A stretch of DNA of 64,000 nucleotides from the NCBI GenBank assembly GCA_905147135.1, contig LR990059.1, positions 17,073,001 through 17,137,000 of the forward strand. The letters are read 5' to 3'. Origin of the DNA: Blastobasis lacticolella (Eukaryota > Arthropoda > Insecta > Lepidoptera > Blastobasidae). Made by a program: the position numbers and the translations under genes. Within the stretch, counting starts at the first letter, position 1; the number at the start of each line of letters is the position of its first letter. Below the pieces are notes generated by a model. That model was not told the origin of the DNA. It worked only from the letters and a program-made list of their open reading frames with translations, and ran no database searches. Of this stretch, positions 58,544 through 64,000 are shown piece by piece.

Positions 58544-58941
58544 AATGAGGAGTTTTCCAATAGGTATCTAAAGCATTCCTAACCACTCACTAGATGGCGC
58601 CCCGACAATTTTGGTAATTGATAATCGCTTCAAATAGGTTCTTAGCAAACACGATATAAACACTGGGTACGTTGTATTGGATAATATTGTATTTGTCAAT
58701 AGTTTTCAACCATTTTAGAGGTTGTAATAATAATAGAACGTAGTGCCAACTTCCATAAATATCTATTTTTACCTATCGTTTATATTAATAAACATTTTAT
58801 TTTTAAGTTACGTATTAATCGGCTGCATGAAATCACTGCCACCATCATAACGATTAAAAAATGATTACCAAAATTGTAGGAGCGCCATCTATTGATGCTT
58901 TTTGAAACCAACTATCAATACCTACTGGAAAACTCCTCATT
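58544..58941. mobile_element. MITE of 398 bp with long inverted ends
   Basis: AATGAGGAGTTTTCCAATAG at the left against the inverse of CTACTGGAAAACTCCTCATT at the right (one difference). Subterminal GATGGCGCC..ACAATTTTGG and its inverse also pair. No coding capacity; target duplication unclear. Confidence 0.75.
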
Positions 58942-59285
58942 AAGTTGTAACAACATCACCAATTTTAGGTTAAACTGGAGTACATTCAATTAAAATTGAT
59001 GGTGAAAATTGTAGTGTCATGCCAAACTAAAACTTAGCTCAGCATATGCTGTAGATAGAAAAACCACAGCGCTGAGTTTCAGCCGAGCCCTATAGTGTGT
59101 GCGTCGTTCGTCAAATGGTTGAGCGATTACGAAGTGCCATATATTTGCCATAAATATAAATGTACTACAGAGCATTTATTACAGGGGGAGACCTGATCCA
59201 CCTGATCGTGCGTGATCACGACCGCCCATGGACACCCTCAACACCAGGGGTGTCGCGATTGCAACGCCAGCATTTGGTTAGATAT

Positions 59286-59535
59286 AACCAACCACCGCCC
59301 ATAACAATCCACTGCAAAACTTAGGGTCTCTTCCATGGTTATTGCCGTAATCTCCACGCTTGGCAGGCGGGTTGGAGATCGCAGGGTTAAAAATATAATA
59401 ACGGAAAATGCTGCTGCCCATTTTCCAGCCTACGGAGACTCTAGATCTTTCGCTTCAAAACTATTTGTCGCCTCGTACGATGCCCACGAGTGAAGGGGTT
59501 GGTGCTATTCTAGTCTGCTAGACACCACACGCCTA
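59286..59535 (+). repeat. Dispersed repeat C, copy 2
   Basis: Long match to 17,473-17,735 (GGCAGGCGGGTTGGAGATCG, GAAAATGCTGCTGCCCATTT), with independent small changes. Confidence 0.65.
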
Positions 59536-59942
59536 GATAGCCTAGATATAGGCTAGGCTAGGTTTCAATGGCGGAATGATCTGGAAACACTACTGCCAGT
59601 TGCTCGTGCCAGTTGTACTGCCACAACGTGGTCGTAAGAGGCAGGAAGTTTTGTTAAAAACGTACTGAGGTCGAGCGTCACTCGTCCAGGTGGCACGGAT
59701 AGATTTTCAAATTGGGGCGGGAGGTCGGTAAACTTTCAATACGATTCTATGGTGGGTCAATTATCCGGATGCATAGTGCCGATCGCCACTCAAGTAGTTC
59801 GTGCGCGCTGTGAGATCTCATAGTAAAAAATTTCTGCAGAATTTTAAGGTGCCAGTAAATAGTGAAGAAATTCAAAGAGAGACTTTTCATCCGAAGCCCC
59901 GAAGGGCCTGATCCTGGTCCTGGTCAGAGTAGCTACTGGTTA

Positions 59943-60208
59943 GGTCATCTTGGCGTTAATGTCCCTGTTGTGGTGACGCGCGCGAAGGTCCGGTACGTCT
60001 TGACCATACACCATGATTTGGCATATCAGGGAATTACAGTGAAGCGACTGCCATCTGAGCTCCGTGAATCTACTACCAGAGGAACCTGTCTAGATTAGAT
60101 CATGGTTACATATTCAGTCGCCTCAATGTGCAGGCTTCATCCCTCACTGTAAGAGCATCGGTTAGTGTTCAACTAATGTACATAACTCAGTAAAGAGTCA
60201 TTGGTACA
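59943..60208 (-). mobile_element. SINE family B, head-truncated
   Basis: GTCATCTTGGCGTTAATGTC at the 3' end through TACATAACTCAGTAAAGAGT; the tRNA-like head is absent. Confidence 0.8.
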
Positions 60209-61148
60209 GAGTAGCTACTGGCGTACATCGTACTATCTACGCATCCATTCTTCTCGGGGGGTAATAGACGCTTTGTCGTTGCCATATCATCAAAGGATCG
60301 CTTGTTCGTCGGTCGCCGAGCGACTGTCGCTATCTTATCGCCAACAAGTGTTCTCTACCAGATAACCATCGAGACTTGGCTAGTGAGTTCTGTCATTGGA
60401 CGCATAAACGGTAATCAGGCATCAAGATAACAGTAGCAATTTGTAATTATTTGGAGATACGTAAGTTACGCTAGTTAAATTATGGATAAACTGTTCTGTC
60501 TCGTTGACGCTTTGGAATCAAAGATTCCGACGAATTGAAAACCTCCTTTTTTGAAGTCTGTTAAAATAATGTTTTTGTATATGAAGTACCTACATATTTT
60601 TTTGGATGATGTGAATTTATATTTTGAAAGTTGAATCTATTTTTGTTTATCCTTTGTTCACGTGGAAATGGAGCTTGTTTTTATCCATATCTCAAGAAGA
60701 AATTTATTTCGAATGAGTTGTGATTGTGAAAGTGGTGCAAAAATATTTCTAGGCACAGTAATAAATGAAAGAAGATAAGCTTCCATGGAGCGCATAGAAA
60801 CAGACCATGATAGCGCGCATGACATAATCAGAATCGGACGTAGGCCGACTCTTACTAAATAAGTAAGCTGCCTCAGAATCTGTCGGCCTGAGAATCTGTC
60901 CTACATATGCATCTTCGTGTCCTACATCGTGCAAATGCTGACGCAGACAGATTCAAATACTCTAGCTAGAGTCTGGTACTTCGGTACACTACAATATGGG
61001 ACATACACATTGCCGAAACCTTAATTTCGATGAAAAAAAGAAGTTTTGAGCCAACCACTATTTGAAGTGTGGTGGAAGATTAAGTTCTAAAGGCCTTATA
61101 TACGCTTACAAACCGAGTACCGCAGCATTCAGATGCTTTGCAGGTGCA
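60209..61148. other. Spacer, no gene seen
   Basis: No exon or repeat family recognised. Confidence 0.42.
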
Positions 61149-61379
61149 GGCCCGCGGGCCGAAACGACTGATGAATTCAAGTTGATATTTTTCCTCAGGC
61201 GTTTAGGCTCGCAGTTAAAAATGTTATATAATGTTATAAAATGCTAAATAGTTTTAATATACTCTGAGAAAATAAATGCTGATTCATAAAATTTCAATTC
61301 TTTGCAAAAAAAAATGTAGTGCAATCATGGTGCAATCGATATATTGTTTTATGGTCTCGGTCGTTTCGGCCCGCGGGCC
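61149..61379. mobile_element. Inverted-repeat element with GC-rich ends, 231 bp
   Basis: A perfect 20-bp inverted pair, GGCCCGCGGGCCGAAACGAC (61,149-61,168) against 61,360-61,379. The ends are themselves palindromic (GGCCCGCGGGCC) and the centre is AT-rich. No target duplication evident. Confidence 0.68.
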
Positions 61380-61544
61380 AATACCAGACCGGGCCGAAGC
61401 GCCTAAACACTCCAGTCACCAAAAGCACAGAAAAAAACACTACGTACAAGTTAGTAATTTTAATTAGTAGGTAGGCCTAGAACGGTTCTTAGGATGGCTC
61501 AGCAAGGTCTAGGTAGGCCGGTTCTATTTCAGACAGGCAAGAGG

Positions 61545-61745
61545 TCCGGGGACCTGGAACCTCTTACCGGGCTACCATGCCAGTGGCGAATTTTAATTTT
61601 TGTTACGGGTCTAGGTGTTGTATATGTATGTAAGTATTTAAAAGTACATAATACACGTAGTTAATCAGTTATCTACCACCTATAACATAATATTTGCTTA
61701 CTTTGGGACTAGATGGCGCTGTGTGAATTGTCCAAGTGTTGTTTA
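61545..61745 (+). mobile_element. SINE family A, decayed head and full tail
   Basis: GCAAGAGGTCCGGGGACCTG, then TTTTTGTTACGGGTCTAGGT, and the tail ACTAGATGGCGCTGTGTGAA. Confidence 0.75.
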
Positions 61746-62689
61746 AACATATTTATTACTGATACAACATTTATTTACTTTTTTAATAATGTAAATAACT
61801 TTAATCTCTATTTTGTTTTACCATCTACAAATGAAAACTAGATCAACCTAACCCTTTAAAAAAGAGATTTGCTTTTAGGTCTAGATGTTTAGGGCTAATG
61901 ATAATATAATTTTCTACATATATTGGAAAGCCGTTGTATCGTATGCTGTTTCATCGATGACGCATACGTAAAAACTTTTAATTATTTGTCCAAAATATTA
62001 TACGTAAAGTCCACCTACCTCGAACGGCTCTCGGGACGGCTCTGCACAGAACTGCGGCTGTGTTGCGCCTGCGCAACCTATAAGCATTAAGCAGTTGCTA
62101 ATCAGACGTCCTATGCGACCGTTGGCGGCCAGCCGTGGACGAGATAGTCGCGGAGATTGCGTCCTGTCGCTATTGGGTTGCGGGTAGACTGTTGTTCTTG
62201 TTAATTTGGATAATGGCTGGATTTTCTGTGTCTCTTAGTAAATTCTATAACTAACGGAGGCCCGTTCTCAATTTGAAGCTATGTTTTTTTGTTATGGCGT
62301 TTTTAGTACATTGCTTGAGGATGCCTTTCTCTACCTGCTGAAATACCTACCTTTATTTATTTGTCTCTCATGAGACCATGATGGTCCTAAGACCTAAGTT
62401 TCCAAGTACTCTATAGTCAACTATCAGAATACACTATAAAAAACATCCTGAGCTAAGTCTGATAGTTAAATATAGAGTCCTAATTACTAAGAAAAGCCTT
62501 TTTTGGATATTGGAGATAATACTTAAAACTACTGAATGGTTTTTGAAAATTCTTCTATTGATAAGAAGTTACATTATTCCCAGGCTACTTTCTGTCTTGG
62601 ACAAGTAATAGGATCCAGAGTCTAGTTTAGATCCTCTAATCTAAACGATTATATAAAGAGAAAACATTTGATTTTGTTTGTTGGAGAAA
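61746..62689. other. Spacer with a CpG-rich patch
   Basis: 62,030-62,230 is relatively CpG-rich (GCGACCGTTGGCGGCCAGCC). A promoter role is possible but unsupported. No coding exon seen. Confidence 0.35.
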
Positions 62690-63110
62690 AATAATACTTT
62701 TTTATATCATACAATAGACAAATAAGCAAGCGAGCCACCTAATGGACCGCCAATCAAAAACCTACACATTGCTCTGGCAACAAAAAGTCAAATTTCCCTC
62801 TTCTGCCAAAGCCGTAGTGCCTCTTATCTCCACCGCATGGAACACTGGAGACCTTACGCACCAGCAGGAATATAATACTATTTTAAATAGTATTCTATGG
62901 CCTTCCACAGTCGGGCGGCTTCGATTCGCATGGGATACCCCGCTATGCCATACCTCCCTAAAATATATATACAGTCATGCCAAATTCGTTCATCAGTTTC
63001 GACTCTAATCGCAGAAGGGATTCAGAGAGAGAGGCCCACCCTCTGGCGTCTTCCTGGGGGCTCAATACTGCCGGACACCGCACTACATGGGCAGCCATAT
63101 TGAAAGATGC
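62690..63110 (+). mobile_element. LINE fragment
   Basis: AATAAGCAAGCGAGCCACCT is the tail-like motif also at 12,665 and 38,240. The sequence after it (GTCTTCCTGGGGGCTCAATA, CTGCCGGACACCGCACTACA) looks like fossil coding sequence in broken frames. Clade not assigned. Confidence 0.45.
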
Positions 63111-64000
63111 TAGATGCAAAATTTTTGTTTATGTATATAAAATGTAATTCAAGTTAAGTAATAAAAATAGCATAAGTACGCAATATTTGTGTGCAGCGCG
63201 TGCACTGCTTGCAAATGACCTACATTAGGTATTCCAGTGGATGCCTAATTTAAAACGTAACCAAATACCTGCCGGAACAGCTGCACAGCTTTTGTCAATT
63301 CAAACAAGTACTTGTTGATGTGAATATCTCAGAATAAGTAATGTAAAATGTTATGGGTCGAATCCAAATTAAAAGCATACTTTGGGTTTTAATCCAAAGA
63401 GACCTTTTTTATTTACCTATAATTATATCATGAGATTAATTCAACAAAGGCGTCTGTTTAAATTTCTTGATTCTGCAATAATTATAATTTTAAAATGATC
63501 GAAATAATTATGGTCTCAATGTTATTCGGTCATCAGGTCATTATAATGAAGTTAATGTACATAAATATCTTGTTTACACAAATTTTTATTTCTTGAGTAA
63601 ATTAAAATTAACTTTGCCATAAGTATTTTGCTGATAGAACTACAACGAGAAGTTCTGTTACCTTCACAGTGTATTATTCAAAGGATCTTTGTTCCATAAT
63701 TATTTATTAGAAATGCATACATCGTAGTTGATTTAATTATTGGCAATTTATTGTAATGGCTGATCGAGATAGCCGATCTTTTATGCGCACGAGTGGAAAT
63801 AAATACCCCATTATCAATATTCACATTGATAGCAAAACATATGCACGCTTAATAAAAATAAAATAAGTACCGACGCTACGTTTAGTCTGAAAGATAAGGG
63901 TGCTGTGTTTAGTAGTTATAAACTTAAACCGAACATGAATGATTAAATTTCGTAGTTTATTGTAGTGGGACAGACTTTTAGGCGAGTGTGCATTACACAT
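63111..64000. other. AT-rich end of the window
   Basis: No gene or repeat family recognised. Confidence 0.45.

Overview
The window is eukaryotic and very probably from a moth or butterfly. Genes are split by GT-AG introns. The spacer is AT-rich and densely seeded with tRNA-headed SINEs, 3' ends of RTE- and jockey/CR1-like LINEs and small inverted-repeat elements of types common in Lepidoptera. The taxon is inferred from repeat style and insect-like proteins; no species is claimed.

Left part (25-20,207, + strand): two neighbouring carboxylesterase-family genes. Gene 1 (exons 25-627, 1271-2499, 4700-4940; 690 aa) has an N-terminal hydrophobic segment, an acidic Ser/Asn-rich stalk, an esterase fold and a hydrophobic C-terminal tail. 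Gene 2 (exons 6894-7109, 12425-12612, 18758-19744, 19943-20207; 551 aa) has a leader, an esterase fold and an acidic tail. They share two intron positions and phases, so they are old tandem paralogues. Both lack the nucleophilic serine (Gly instead) and the catalytic histidine (Arg or Tyr instead), and the oxyanion-hole motif is altered. They are therefore predicted to be non-enzymatic esterase-fold proteins, perhaps adhesion or binding proteins.

The introns of gene 2 are full of mobile DNA. The main one is a 3.79-kb foldback element (8335-12123). It has a perfect 9-bp target duplication, about 345-bp terminal domains, about 15 copies of a 151-bp unit in one arm and about 5-6 inverted copies in the other. 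Intron 2 also holds a hAT-type MITE, a 3-kb TIR element with an internal tandem duplication, SINEs and LINE tails.

Middle part (27,042-32,526, - strand): a complete high-affinity copper transporter, Ctr1 (172 aa), in three coding exons. The small His-rich N-terminal exon (32,411-32,491) was recovered by following the splice phase. A TATA box, first exon and donor on the same strand at 38,515-38,569 may be its promoter.

Right part (about 33-64 kb): I see no convincing coding exon. It holds many copies of one tRNA-derived SINE, a second SINE, a SINE-like element with a 5S-rRNA-like internal promoter, several MITEs, LINE remnants, a perfect 33-bp inverted duplication inside a dispersed repeat, and CpG-rich patches that could be promoters.
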